A stretch of DNA of 64,000 bases from Hypomesus transpacificus (GCF_021917145.1 NW_025813796.1:496001-560000), one strand, 5' to 3'. Shown: positions 23,491 through 39,067, counted from the stretch's first letter. Program-made: numbers and translations. The notes: a model not told the origin generated them from the letters alone.

Positions 23491-26400
23491 GTGTGTCTGC
23501 ATATGCATGTGTTTGTTTGTGTGCGTGTTGAAGAAGAGACAGGCCGCTACTGTGCCTTGGGGAGGGAGCTTTGAAGAGCCAAGATTCCAGTAGTCATCTC
23601 CTGCGCGTGTGGGATAGGAAACCGGTTGAGAGTAGCACGGGTCAAGGGTCAAACAAATGCTTTTACAGTGGACAGCGAACAGGAAGTGGTTTCTTGTGCG
23701 GTCAAGATAAGACCTAACCAGCATTTGATTGTGATTGGACACAAATCTTCTCACTCGACCAATGCTTTGTTGGTTGTTGTTTCACAGGATTGTGCAACTG
23801 CATAATGCAACACACGCTTCTCTGCTGCCATTCCTTGATTCTATGACCAAATAGGACCATCCACCTATCCTGAACTGTCAACATATGTGCAGAATCTCTG
23901 TGCGAGTCGCTGTCTCGTTTACTTGTGTGTTTTCATTCCCTTGATTGTAATTAACCGTAATAGGTGTGCAATCTAAGTTGACTTTAATGGGTTCAGTTAG
24001 ACATTGTCCATTATAAGTTTAGTGTAAGAGGATGTTCTCGTAAGAGGATAGCTGAAACAGTTTGCAATGTACCAAAACACAGCTGACTAAACGTGTGCGT
24101 TTTCTAATGAAGGAGAGTGCTTCATCTGTTCATGCTATTAGGAGTCCCATCTGTCGGCGCTAATTTGTTTGTTAAAGAAAGTTTGTCTGAATTTCTCCTT
24201 GATTACAGAAGGAAAATTATTTTTACGAGGATGTGTGTCTGCTGCGCGGTCAGTTCCTCTGTTGTTGCGTTTGTGTTTATCCAGTGAGGGGACCGCGTTT
24301 CTTGTTTATCTGTCCTTTGGGTAAGGTTGCCTAGTGTTTATCTGTTGGTGTGTTCTTCTCTAATCTGTATTTGATCTCAAGTCACTTCCAGCCATTGTTG
24401 TGTCACATCCTTGCTGTCTCCTTGCTTCCTGTCCATCCAGTCCTCTCTCCCCCAACAAGGAAGCCAGGGGCTCAGAGAGGATACCCGCACAGGCGTTTGC
24501 TGGGGTTGTGTGTGTGCGTGTGTCAGCGCACGTGTCATGGAACGCCTGAGAAAGTTTACTTATGCTGATACAGGGATGTACAGCAGATTGAAAACGTGGC
24601 ACGCCGAGACAGCGGAGCAACAGACAGACGGATGAAGGAGGGAGGAGAGGAAAGGAGCGAACGGGAGAGGAGGAGAGGAGGAGAGGGGTTTCCTGGGTTT
24701 TGAACGGGATGCGACGGATCAAAAAAGGGTGATGGATTCCAACCGTTTCGAACAGCACACACACTCAACAGAGGGAGAGAGAGAGTGAGAGAGCCAGCAA
24801 GAAAGACATGGACAGTGAGTCATTGTGAGGCGTACATTAGTGACATCAGACCCTGTTATACTTGAGACTGATGACAGAACCATATGGGCATCAGGACCTT
24901 TGGTCTGAGGTTACAATAGCTTATTGTATTCCAACCGGTGTGCACATGGGTGTTACGCACAAGCATGTTTGTGTGTGTGTGTGTGTTTGTGCCTCGTGTG
25001 CACGTGTGTGTTTGTGTGTGTCTTCTGCGCGCAGTGTCGGACTGTGTAGTATATAGTACACATACATGACAGGAACCTTGGACTCCTTTGAAATCAAGGC
25101 TCCTATTTCACACGCGTTTAAACACCCCACTAGAAGCCACAAACCAGCTGCGGTGGTACTTGTGTTACATATCGGGGGTAGAGCTTCACAAAGTAACTAA
25201 TCCGGTCATCCACGCGATGTTCCATGCAGTTCGTCTAAATACTGGAAATGCCCTTGTTACTGCCCTCTCATTCAGAGGGTTGGACAATGCCAGTGTTAAA
25301 CCCAGGAGAGGCCCAGTCTAACCCACAGGAAGAGTCTGCGACTAGTCTTATTTCTGTTCAGTGTTGTTGTTTTAAACAGCGGGGTGGGGGGGGGGGGGGG
25401 GGCCCAAGGCCTAACTCCTTATCTCTCCTCCTCCTGAACGGGGTTCAATGGCTGACCTCTGACCCCTCAACCCCAAGGTGAAAGGTCACAGCTAATAAAG
25501 CTGGAGACGTTTCCTCAGCACCCAGATCTCAATTATGCCTCGTGAAAAAACAGAGTTTCTCACGCTGATCATCCACGAGAAAAATAATTGTAATCTCTAC
25601 TATCACCCTCAAGATAGATCTGGGTTAGGATTGGCCAGGATCCCGTACCGGACAGGAAGTGACCCGTATCCTGGGTCATCATCACTGCCTGCGCTAACAA
25701 AGCAGCCGCGTGGGTTGCTGCTGTCTCTTATTGTTCCTCCTACACACACCAACTCTGAACTCCCCTCTTCGTCCTTCGCGATCGCAGCGCTCTGCGTGCG
25801 TAGGAGAAGGTCTGACGCCCTGCAAGGACGCTGGTCGTGTTTCCACCGTGAACCCTGATCGGCCACAGAGCTATTTATACCCGGAGTGAGCAAACAACAG
25901 ATTGGGATTTCCCCCTCCTGTGTACGCGTGTGCACTTCTCGCTCAAATATTTATAGTAGAGCATCCTTTATTCTGTTGTCTCCTGGGTTAGGGGGGGGTG
26001 AAAGGTGGGTGGTTTGTCTTCAGGAGCCAAGCTGTCCTGGCACACAAACAGGGAGCGGACACAGTGGATGGTGAGCAAGCGCTGGGCTTCAGGGTGAGGG
26101 TAGCTGGTCATCTGGCCTGGTCTGGGCGAAGGGAGAGGTGAGAGAGGGGTCAGGGGGGTCAGCGAAACACCACTTGATCCCCCCAGCTCTGGGATACAGG
26201 GAGCAGGGGGGGGGGGGACGGGGAGGGGAGGACGTGTGCACGAACGATATAGGCTTACATCCACGGTGTTTCTTGAACATCACAAAAAAACATGCACAGA
26301 AACGTATTTCTCCATCACTGTCAATGTCATCATCGCCCCCTATCCCCCCCCCCCACCCACCCCCTCGAGCGTGCCCAAAGATAGCTTTAGCATGAAACAA

Positions 26401-27189
26401 AGACACCCTGCATCCACCAAGGGTCGACTTCCCTTTCCACTTGCATGTCACTCTTGCACATGGAAAGCCATAAAGCAGGAGGGAGGAAATCTTGTAGTAA
26501 AGGGCCTCGTTTCTGGGAACAAAGGAGCCCCGAGTCTAGGCCCCTTCTCCCCTCCGTGTGTCCCTCTGACGGAGGCTGATAAGGGACATTTCAAACAAAC
26601 AAAACTGCACGCTGCCAGCGCAGACAGCCGCCAGGTCCTCATCTTTCACCTCGTGTAATTGGCCGGACGAAGGCCCAATCGTGCTCTTCCATAATCACCG
26701 GTGCTCAGTCGTCAAGACGACGAGGACCGGAGGTCTTGATGCGTGACTTCATCCGGCTGGACGTGTGTTGCTGGCTCTAATGCCTGCTTTCCCCCTGCTG
26801 GTCCGGCTGGATGTGTGTGTCTGGCTCCAATGCCTGCTTTCCCCCGGCTGTACGTTGGATACACAGGAAAGACCGGGTAGGGAAAGCTCAAATGGAAATC
26901 CTCCTCGTCCACTGCATTGATTTCAAAGGTTCATGTAAAGAAAGTGAGGCCGGGTGTGACACAACGGATTCTGTCAAAGCAAGGTTTTATTGACGTTTTT
27001 TTCAGCGCTTGCAAAGTACTGGGTTACAGTGTAGTCTAATCTTGACGTGAAAGGACGTAAAATAGTGCAGTAAATGGTTTGAACTGGAAACCACAGTTCT
27101 CTCTATTCTCATTGACCTGAATTTCAAAGCAAAGATCCATAAATAAGTTGAAACTAATTAGACAGACACCGTCATGGCTGGGCCAGGAG

Positions 27190-27300
27190 AAGTTGGGTAG
27201 CTGGATAGCCATAGAGCTGGATAGCTATAGAGCTGGATAGCTATAGAGCTGGATAGCTTAGCGCTGGATAGCTATAGAGCTGGATAGCTTAGCGCTCGAG
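27190..27300. repeat. Minisatellite with 16-bp unit, about six copies
   Basis: The unit AGCTGGATAGCTATAG is repeated head-to-tail with small variations (some copies read AGCTGGATAGCTTAGC). More degenerate units rich in AGCTGGAGAGCT continue to about 27360. No coding frame is involved. Confidence 0.88.
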
Positions 27301-28683
27301 GCTGTGGCTGGAGAGCTAGACAGCTGGAGAGCTGGGGGAACTGGGGAGCTTAGCACTCGAAGGAGTCGGCCGAGGCTGTGTGAGGTGACAAGTCCTCGTC
27401 CGCGTTAGCGAACGTGTTTAGCAGGCCGGTGTCAATCATCTGGAGCCTTCAGTGACGACACAAGGAAAGGAGCTGGCACTGGAGTCATAAAGGTGCCCCG
27501 AGTATTCACACTCTCTGGGAAGGGCATTTGTTGGAGCCAGTGGTTCACAGCACAAACACAAAAGAGACGTGTAAAAAATAGGTTGTCAAATAAGAACATT
27601 CCAGAAGTGACCATCACTTCAAGTTTGGCAGAACTTCTGGAGTGACCTCTGTGTGTGCCATACTTCCTGTTTGTGTTCCTACTTGCCACTGAGTGTTGCT
27701 CAGACGTGTTAGGTGTGTTAGCGTGGTGGTGACTGCCCCCCTTCTCCCCTCCTCAGTGGTGGTCCACTTGTAAATCTCACCCTGCTGGGCCAGCTGTCAT
27801 ACGATAGAGGGGCCAACGTATGTGGTCCTGGACAGCTTCACACACACAAACAACACAACTGGCAACACGCTCTGTGTGTCCGCCTGTCCACCTCTCTCTC
27901 TCTCTATCTCTCTCTCTTTCTCCATGCCTCTCTATCTTTCCCTCTCACATGCAAACACGAACACACACTTGCACATTTGGTGCTCCAGAACCGGAGTGTC
28001 ATAAACAAGCTAAACACTTGAGGTCATGTGACGACAAATGATCAAAGGAGGGTTTCAGCTGCTCTGCGGACAGATGAGACCGTCTGTCTGTCTCAGTGGT
28101 GTCTGTGCGTGTGTGCGTGTGTGCTTGCATGTGTGTGCGTGTACATATGTGTGTGTGTGTGTGTGGGTGTGGGTGCGTGTTAGCAAGCATGCATCTGGTT
28201 TCGTGTAGTTTTTTTCTCCTCTCTGAATGTAACTTGGATACACTGGATGTTAACAGTTAAATATTAGAGGGAATGAGAGGAGGCTGACTCGGTGAGTCAG
28301 ATAACAGAAGAGGCATAACATAACATAAGGGAGCTTCTTGTCTGTGTGTGGTTTACAACAACGAGGCCACACAGTAGACCATGACAACAACAATCAACAA
28401 CCCAACCCAACAACAATCAATTAGCGACACAGGTGGGGTAACTGAGAGATGGTAAATACCAACAACTGGCTGCTATGCGTCAACTTGCTTGCTCACTCGA
28501 ACCCTAAGCACACGACGACTTCTTGGGTCAACAACTCCAGTCGAGTGGACGTCGGGGCTGTCCTGTTGGAAGTTGTCTTTCATGTCGATCGGCACCCGCC
28601 ATCTGTTTCTCATCCCGACTCGAATCGGCCTCATTTGCCTATCTGCTCATTTGGGACTCTCACTCCTGCGGGTACTCGACGGA

Positions 28684-28705
28684 GGGGGGGGGGGGGGGGG
28701 GGGGG
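28684..28705 (+). repeat. Poly(G) tract, 22 nt
   Basis: An uninterrupted G run in the intergenic stretch; its length may be inexact in the assembly. Confidence 0.8.
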
Positions 28706-29128
28706 CGGTTGAGGACAAAGTGGCGGAGATGAGGACTCGTCTTTTATTCCACTTGAGTTACCAGCAGGCCTCCCCAAATCACCAGAAAACACGACGGCAA
28801 GCACTATAAATAAATCATTTCTTATTAAAGTGGAGGAAACTCGTTTTCCTGCTGAAAGCGGCAGCTTTATGGAGGAGCAGCACAGACAGGCAGCTCGTGG
28901 GAGAAAGAGGGGGGAGGGAGGGCGGGGGTAATGGTCCGAATGGAAGGGGCAAACACAATTCAATCAGATAACGAATGAACTGAAACTTGGCCTCCCACCA
29001 CCCCACGGAAAACAACAAGCCACGACGTCCGCCAACGTGCCCCGTGCTGGGATGTGGGCCGTGCTGACTGCGCCTCATCATCAGAGGAAGAGAGGGTGAA
29101 AAGAGGAAAGGAAAAGGAGGGTGAGTGA

Positions 29129-29272
<144 letters not shown>

Positions 29273-29653
29273 GGGGCTCGGTGGAGGATCAAAGGGGACA
29301 TTGTTGAGTGATGGTTGGTTGTGTCTGAGAGGGAGGGTTTCTTGGCGCCACGGCTGCTTCTCTGCTGAGAGACTGAGGAGACTGAGAAGGAGCTCTTCCA
29401 TCTGGGCCACTCAACACACACACAACACACACACAACACACACACAATTCACTTGTTTTTGTAAATAACAAAATTACTCAATACAAATATACAAATCATG
29501 AATAATACTGCATATTGTGTTTTTTTCACTTGGTCTCTATGTAATTGCATAGTATAAATATGGGCCATGAATAAACATAGCACAAGATAATCAACCATTC
29601 TTAAATTAAAGATGACTACTGTGCATATCAAATATGCAGATCTATTTAAATTC

Positions 29654-29655
29654 CA

Positions 29656-29697
<42 letters not shown>
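29654..29697. repeat. (TA)n microsatellite
   Basis: About 20 TA units within an AT-rich stretch upstream of the apelin receptor. Confidence 0.9.
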
Positions 29698-29700
<3 letters not shown>

Positions 29701-30463
29701 ATATTATTTTGGCTCAACTTTAGGTGAGATGTAGGCTACATGTTCGAACACGTTCCACCAACGCATCAACACATATTGACATGTTGATAAGAGTTCCAAT
29801 CGAAGTAGCCTAATACAGGTTCCTTGAGTATGAGAAAACGGTCACTTTGTCATTTTAAGTGTCTGGTCTATTGGTTTCCAGGAGCATGTCTCGACAGATA
29901 GCTGGTAGCACACCGAGTTAATATCAATTTACGATATAGGTCATTATTTCTGCAAATGCGATCCCCGACTTTCACACGTTTTAGGCAACTTAATTAGGCT
30001 ATCCAAATTGTAAATGTAGACGCTTGTATCATACGGTTATGAAAGTTACGATGTCGCATATTTGCAAACGTATTTTTTTGTTTGCTCGTTTTTTTGTTGT
30101 GTTCTTTATAAAACTATGGAAATGTAATTCAGCTGAATGCCAAATGATGGGGGGCGTGAACAAATGTAGTGCGAGTGTGCATTTGGAGGAGGGGGCGACC
30201 TGGAAGAGAGGAGAGGGGAGGGGTCAGAACAGCATAGCTTCATAAGGGGCAGACCGCAGAACCGAGTGCCAAGACATCATAGATTCTCAACTGGTGAGGA
30301 TCCTGCTGAAAACTTTGCATAGCATCTTGATTTTCTAGCTCAGACCCGTTTTATTTATGATTAGTCTTCATCTGTAGGCTGTTTTGAAGATATATATTTT
30401 TGGGGGGGTTTTTTGTTGAAATATCCATTTAAGAAGAAACTTTGAATTGATACGGAGGAAAGA

Positions 30464-31528
30464 ATGGATGACGCTACCGACTACTACTACGACTACGAGG
30501 AGCAGGAGAATGACACCATGTGCGATTACTCTGAGTGGAAGCCGTCCTACTCCCTCATCCCTGTCCTGTACATGCTCATCTTCATCCTGGGCCTCTCCGG
30601 TAACGGCGTGGTCATCTTCACCGTGTGGCGGGCCAAGGGCAAGCGGAGGACGGCCGACGTCTACATCGGCAACCTGGCCCTGGCCGACCTCACCTTCGTG
30701 GTCACCCTGCCCCTGTGGGCGGTGTACACGGCGCTGGGCTACCACTGGCCCTTCGGCGTGGCCCTCTGCAAGATCAGCAGCTTCGTGGTGCTGCTCAACA
30801 TGTACGCCAGCGTCTTCTGCCTCACCTGCATGAGCTTCGACCGCTACCTGGCCATCGTCCACTCGCTGTCCAGCACGCAGCTGCGCACGCGGGGCCACAT
30901 GCGCAGCTCCCTCGCCGCCATCTGGCTGATGTCCAGCCTCCTGGCCGCCCCCACGCTCGTCTTCCGCACCACCAAGCACGACGAGGGCACCAACCGCACG
31001 TCCTGCGCCATGGACTTCAGCATGGTGGTGGAGAACAAGTGGCAGGAGAACCTGTGGGTGTCGGGCCTCAGCATCTCCTCGTCGGCCCTGGGCTTCCTGC
31101 TGCCCTTCCTGGCCATGATGGTGTGCTACTGCTTCATCGGCTGCACCGTCACGCGCCACTTCAACAGCCTCCGCAAGGAGGACCAGCGCAAGCGGCGGCT
31201 GCTGAAGATCATCACCACGCTGGTGGCCGTGTTCACCGCCTGCTGGATGCCCTTCCACGTGCTGAAGAGCGCCGACGCCCTCTCCTACCTGAACCTGGCG
31301 CCCGACACGTGCGCCTTTCTGCGCTTCCTGCTGCTGGCGCACCCCTACGCCACCTGTCTGGCCTACGTCAACAGCTGCCTCAACCCCTTCCTCTACGCCT
31401 TCTTCGACCTGCGCTTCCGCTCCCAGTGCCTGTGCCTGCTCAACCTGAAGAAGGCCTTGCACGCCAGCCCGGCCAGCTCCCTCTCCTCCCAGAAGACCGA
31501 GGCCCAGTCCCTGGCCACGAAGGTGTGA
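30464..31528 (+). CDS. aplnr: Apelin receptor (APJ), class A G-protein-coupled receptor
   Basis: An intronless 354-codon frame with seven hydrophobic segments. Class A landmarks are present: N-glycosylation sites at Asn16 and Asn177, the TM3/ECL2 cysteines (102 and 181), DRY at 126-128, CWMP in TM6 (260-263) and NPFLY in TM7 (307-311). The acidic, Tyr-rich N-terminus (YYYDYEE) is typical of apelin/Elabela receptors. The family binds apelin and Elabela/Toddler and couples to Gi; in fish embryos it guides mesendoderm cell movement and heart-precursor migration (established knowledge). Whether this is the aplnra or aplnrb paralogue is not resolved. The single-exon structure matches the gene family. 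The CDS is strongly GC-rich at third positions and stands out from its AT-rich 5' flank; this GC bias also creates long false frames on both strands. Confidence 0.96.
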   Translation: MDDATDYYYDYEEQENDTMCDYSEWKPSYSLIPVLYMLIFILGLSGNGVVIFTVWRAKGKRRTADVYIGNLALADLTFVVTLPLWAVYTALGYHWPFGVALCKISSFVVLLNMYASVFCLTCMSFDRYLAIVHSLSSTQLRTRGHMRSSLAAIWLMSSLLAAPTLVFRTTKHDEGTNRTSCAMDFSMVVENKWQENLWVSGLSISSSALGFLLPFLAMMVCYCFIGCTVTRHFNSLRKEDQRKRRLLKIITTLVAVFTACWMPFHVLKSADALSYLNLAPDTCAFLRFLLLAHPYATCLAYVNSCLNPFLYAFFDLRFRSQCLCLLNLKKALHASPASSLSSQKTEAQSLATKV

Positions 31529-32475
31529 CCTCGTGCCCGGTGGCCCAGGGGGCCGGAGGAGAGAGGGGGGGGGGGGGTCCAGCCTGCCCTGCCGTTAAGC
31601 GTGAACCCCTTACCGGTACGTCACACATCTCAGAGGGTGCACCGTATCATTGCCTTGTCTCAGTCTGTGTGTGTGGGGGGGGTCATCGTTCTGCATGCCT
31701 CCTGCTCTTGCGGACTGGGGCGGAGAGCTCCGGCAAATGCAGAGTGTGTCCTGGGTGACTGAGGAAACTGCAGACGTCAGGCATCGGGCAGAAAGTCCTG
31801 ACCGCTGACATCCTCCAAGTTCAGTGAACAAGTTCAGGTCGCGTGAACTTTTTGACATTTGGCACCGTGCTCCTTGAAGATGCCAGCCGGACAACGTGGA
31901 CTGAGCTGAATGTACTTCGAATGGACACAGTGATCGTACCTTCCGTGGACATGAGGCCTGTGCTTGGGTGGGTTGGAGGCTCTAACCCTGGTGGACTGTG
32001 TTATTCATGCATGCGTCCTATGCTGTCCTGTTTTCTTTAAGGAGCACTTGAGGTGTGATAGCTAATTGACCACTCTCTTCAGCCTGTTTTATCTACAACT
32101 GGTAGGGGGGGGGGGGGGGGGGGTGTGTGTATGTTCGTGGGCGGATAGCCAGTCTGGAGAGGTGTTGCCGCTTGATTAGAGTGTTGTAAGGGCAGACGGG
32201 GGGGGGGCAGACGGGGGGGGGGCAGGGGGAGGGGGCCTCCAGACAGACAGATGGCAGCTGACAAATGTTGTTGGGCAGGAGGAAGACCAATTACAATGTG
32301 GCTGCTCTGACACATGATAAACGTGTGTGTGTGTGTGTGCATGCGTGTGCGTCTGAAGGTATGCGTGTGTTTTCCGCTTGCGTAAACAAAGTTGGCCATG
32401 TATATGATGAACATAGTGTAAATACCTACTGTATGAGTGCATTCATGATTTGTAATAAAAACCTTTGTTTTGGAA
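31529..32475 (+). other. aplnr: aplnr 3' UTR (probable)
   Basis: Non-coding after the stop, with G runs (about 31567 and 32105 to 32122) and a (GT)n tract (about 32322). The canonical polyadenylation signal AATAAA at 32454 to 32459, in an AT-rich context, is the likely end. Confidence 0.6.
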
Positions 32476-34982
32476 CCGATACTACTGTGTGGTCATTCTA
32501 CTGTAGAGTGTTATGTCTGGGTGGGATGTCTGACATTCACTGCAGTTTGCTTTTTCCTGTTAGCACATGGGTGAGGCAGTCTCCCCCCATTGTGTTTTCA
32601 AAGAGCCAAAATAAAAGCAGAAGTCCAGAGGAAATACATGTCGAAGTCCGATTTCCCTCCTTCGAATACTTTGTTTCTTGTCTCCCGACAGCCAGAATGT
32701 GCGCGACGTTACCCTCGGCGATCGACAGAAGTATTTGTGAGTGTTTCAAAAAGGATGACAGTGTTTGTTGATCCTGAAGGAATTTCAAGTGTTTTTACTC
32801 CCAGTGGCCTTGTCGTCAACAACATATTCATCATGGAAAGGCTTTACCACAACATAACCTTTCAGCAAATATCCAGTATTCCTACAAATCGCATTGTTTT
32901 TTCCCATCCATTGTATGCATTAGCCGCAGCTAACGTTGTTAAGGATGTTGCGGAGTGGTAAATTGCCAACGCTCAACGCGATGTGATCAGCCTAAGCCAA
33001 TAACATGTCATGGGTAATTTGCACACAAACTCAGCGCGTATGGTGGGTTATTGACCCTTTAAGAGACCATCCCATGATTAACTGATAATGAGCTTTTCCC
33101 CCCGGGTGTAATCAGAGACAGCAGGGGGTGGGGGGGGGCAGGGGGGCGGGGGGGTGCAGAAGGAGCCCCCCCCCTCCTAATCCAGGGTCCCTCCCTTCCA
33201 GTTGGACGCAGCCTGCGCTGACTGGATGGTTATAGTTTAAGCAGGATTAACTCTGTATTTTATGGTTCATATGGTATATATTACTGACAGCTGATGACGT
33301 GAATGGTGATGCCAACCTGAATTCCAACATCCACTGTGCATCTGTCATTGCTGTACTGACCCCAGTGTTCAGACAGACAACAGTGAAGATCAGACAATCT
33401 CCTCCCTGTCTCTAATCTGACAATTCATAGTCCTCTCCTATCACTCCTATCAGTCCTATCATTACAGAGCCAGGCTGGAACGCCCCGGTTTGGAATTCTC
33501 TGCATGTTTATGAAGCCCGACGACTGGAGACAGGTTTAGGATGATTAGTCCTCCCTTGCTGTTTCAGCTAAAGCGTTTGCTTGTCACAGTGCACACAGCA
33601 CAATCCAAACAGAGAGATTAAAGTAGATTTACAATCCAGCCTTCTGTCAACGATACAGAAACTGGATTTGTGAAGCAGATTGTTTTTTTTCCATGCTAAA
33701 AGTGTGTTTAGATCTCGTGAGTCTCCAGATCTTTCCTGTCAGGAGCAACTGGTTGGCTGGAGTCCAGGGCAGACTGACCAAGCCCCTCCCAGAGTAAAAA
33801 AGGATCTCCTGTCTCCCACCTGCTGTCAGCACCAAAGTCAAAGAACGTCGTGAAAGAGAATCTGAGTAGATTACTCTTAGTGGTTTTCAAGTTTTATGGA
33901 GGTAATGGGACCACATTACAGAGATTTCACGGTGCAAATCTTGCATGATCCAGGGAATGTTATTTCACTTTAGGGTAAAGGGGGCTATGCATTTTAGTGT
34001 CAAAATGTGCATACATATTGATTTATTGCTTTAGTTATTTCGTTATTTTCATCTCAGCATCCATTGAATGATCAACTTCTCTAGGATGTTGAACTCCATG
34101 AAGTTCATGCCTTTTTTCCAAATAGATTACACAAGACACACAAGTTCTCAAATCAGCATTCCTCAGTAATGACAGTGTTGGGGCTTTCAGTGTGTCTATA
34201 TTCATTACACTAGTTTTGCCATTGGGAATTCCCTGGGTAGTCAAACCCACTCTCATTTGACTCCCCATAATGAATTTTGAAAGAAAAAACAAAAGGTTGG
34301 TAAACCATTTGACAAAACAACCATCCAGACGCCACAGACTATACACAGATTCCTGTGGCATTTAACCAGAGTGCTTTGGTATCAGAACCTTTCACCCTGC
34401 AGGGCTCAGACTGATTGTTTAGTTGGGCCTTTTGGGTTTACTCAGGGATCAGCGTGTGTAACTGAAACAACCTAATTTGTGTCAAACCTCATTATGGATG
34501 ACAGGAAGGTTTCATAAGGTTTTAAAAGGAACACAGAGATGTGGAATGACTCATCGTTTAAGAGCATGCAGCTACAGAAGTAGCTTTCTTCATGTTTGTG
34601 TCATTGGCCTTGTCTCCTTCCAGGACAGACACAGCATCCACACCACTGCTGAGCTCTATCACAAGCACTCACTAACACTGCAAGACGCCCATTGAGATCA
34701 ATACACATTCACAGTGACATACAACACACACACCGGTGTATTACCATGGTATTAAAAAAAAAACTCATTAGGAACTTCATGAATCGAAATGAGATAAAGG
34801 CCATACGATAAACCCCAGGGATGGAGACCTTGTGTAGATATGGTTGTTCATGCCCAGATGGCTGCATGGAGATGGGAACACGCCCTGGTTAAGACTAAGA
34901 GGTGTCACCGCCACACCCAAACAAACGTTCATGGTTCTGGATCACGACTCCATGAATATGCAGTAGCCACAGCTCTAAAAGG

Positions 34983-35166
34983 GAGTCAGGTGGCTGAGCA
35001 GCTAGGAAAACGGGCTAGTAATCAGTTCGATTCCCGGCCGTGCCAAATGACGTTGTGTCCTTGGGCAAGGCACTTCACCCTACTTTACATTAAGTACAGG
35101 AATGTCCCTGTACGCACTGTAAGTCGCTCAGGATAAGAGCATCTGCTAAATAACTAAAATGTAAAT
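34983..35166 (+). mobile_element. tRNA-derived SINE, intergenic
   Basis: Same family: TGGCTGAGCAG head, GTTCGATTCCCGGCCGTGCC, CTTGGGCAAGGCACTTCACC core, tail GTCGCTCAGGATAAGAGCAT followed by CTGCTAAATAAC. It is slightly more diverged than the 23308 copy. Confidence 0.87.
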
Positions 35167-35675
35167 GGGTAAGGAACTGGTTTCTTCCTTTGTTAACGTG
35201 AAGGGTTTGTTTGTTGACCAACAAGAGTTTGTCAATAGTACAGTCCTATGTAGGCAAACTTAAGCCTTGGGAGGGGTGTGGAAATGGCCTTCAATGCATT
35301 AAATAGCTCCTTTCTGTGCCTGGCAAGTGAACTTACCAACCCATTGTTAGGTCTACATTACCCTACCTGCTTTGAGGCGCTGCCATCATATTTTACAGCA
35401 GAGATTTACAAGGCCTGTAGCCAAGCCGATGTCAGAAACAGACAATTATCTCCATAAATCTGAGCAGAAGTCGAATCAGGCCGAGGCTAAAACAAAGCCG
35501 GAGGAAGTCTCCGCACGTTCCTCCTCCACCGAGACAATGGGGAGAGGTGTTGTCCAGTCAACAAACCGGACTTGAGGCTGGGCCTGGCCGCGTTGTGGCG
35601 GGATGGGGGAGACGACCCCCCACAACATCTTGGAGGACCCTGCCTTCCTGCCTCCCTTCTGCCTTCCAGCCGCCT

Positions 35676-35702
35676 CCCCCCCCCCCCCCCCCCCCCCCCC
35701 CC
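35676..35702 (+). repeat. Poly(C) tract, 27 nt
   Basis: An uninterrupted C run in intergenic sequence. Confidence 0.8.
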
Positions 35703-37532
35703 ATCTCCAGATGATGATGGGCCACAGAGGACAGGATAAGGTCAGCAGGCCAGGCCAAGCAGGAAACACAGAGACCGGGTAGGCAAGGTAGGGGTTCCTG
35801 TCCAGGGATATCCTGTCTTTCAGCAGCATCGCTCCGTTCGTCCCCTGGTGTGCGAGAACCCTCCCCACCTAAACCCCCCCCCGAGACTAAGGGGTGTTGG
35901 AGCAACTATTGTGGAGCGCACACACAACCCTGTATTATTCTATGGAAAGATCCAGATCTATTTTGGCGCCTCACTTTCTCTCATTTGAGCACCAAAAGGC
36001 CTGGAGGGCTATGATGAGGGGGTTGGTTCGACATAAATGAGGTGAAAGCCCAGAGACACTGACTGGGCCCATAGCATGAGCAGGAGACTGAAAACTCACC
36101 GTCCCTCTGCCTGAGTGTGTGATCCAAACACCTGAGGTGACAAACTTAAGATCTCTCTCTTTCTCTGTCTATATCTCTCTCTCTCTCTGTCTGTTTCTGA
36201 CTCTCTTTCAAATGGATGGCATATCAAAGGCACTCACACAAGAGAGGGTGTCGTTCATGGAGGCACGTCGTTTCCGACGGCAAACGGCGTCGCGATTTGG
36301 AACCACCGGATCTTCGTTTTTTTTAGGAACTGAGGAACTGAGCCCCAGAAAGGATCACTCTCTCCCGGGGGCACAAAGCGTCCCTTCATGCTCTCCTCTA
36401 TCCCCTCCATTGAGGGGATAGAGCCCGTCTCCCTCCCCCAGACTACACAGGCCTTAATGAAGCCCCTGTCAGAAGCTCAAACTAGCCGTTCAGCTGTACT
36501 CATTTAAGCACTGAACTGTGACAGCACAGGTAGGCAGTTAAACTGAACAAATAAGAAGTTGCCATTTGGGGACATAGATTTGTGTTGCTAGATCACTTTA
36601 AAATGTTGACGAGAATTGTGATTGATTAGAAGTAAAATAATAGAATTATATATGATTACAATTCTGGTCACATTTGTAATCAGAGGAACCAATCGGATAT
36701 CCTGGACACTCAATAAGTGAGCATTTAGCAGGGAAGTAGTACTTATGTATTCTCTATTTCTCTTTCTTTTCTATCATTCTTTCACTCTGTAACACCAATG
36801 CAACCACATTTCTGCAATAAAGGTCCTTTTAGTTCCTGAAACAGCAACTTGATGACATTGACAAACAAGTGCACACCCTCACAAACAAACACATACGCAC
36901 GCACGCGCACACACACAGATGCTCCCCTCATGCATTCCTTCCCCTCTTCCTGGCAGGTGCAATGCTGAAAGGGCCTCCATGGCAAAGCATCAACACAGAG
37001 GACAACAGCTGAATACTGAGAGGTCACTCATGGGTGATTTAATTGGGCAAAGAGTAAATATATATTAGAATAGGTATACAGTTACATTGGGAAACAGTTG
37101 GTATACAGTTACATGCCATACTTGGGCTAAGTGTGGCTTTCTACCTCCATTACTCTACTTAATCATCTGCATTTGTGCTTTACTGCACTATGCTGTTGGT
37201 ACTCTAAATACTGCTGAATTTCAGCATAGTGGATTGAAGAGTTTAACCCACCAAAGTGTGAATATATATGACTCAGATGTTACCAGTGAAAGGGCAAGTA
37301 GGTACTGTGGAAACAATGTGCTATATCTCTTTCCTCGTGCCTGAAGGTTGCAGAGAAATACTGACCCTTAGTGGTTGGATATCACAACTTGACAAGAACC
37401 ATTTTTTCCACAACCGTTTGTCACAGGGACACATTTTGGTGTTGGACAGGCCGGAAATTGACCATGGTGTAGCTCTGTTGTCTGTCCGTGTTGTTGTTTT
37501 CCAGTGGCAGCTAATGATCGGGCTCAGATTGA

Positions 37533-39067
<1,535 letters not shown>

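Noticed and set aside
30368-31462. A 364-codon open frame antisense to the apelin receptor, and a 377-codon plus-strand frame at 30625-31758.
   Set aside because: Both arise from the extreme GC3 of the receptor CDS, which removes stops from other frames. Their composition (Gly/Ala/His/Gln/Arg/Glu-rich, no domain) is that of a shadow frame.
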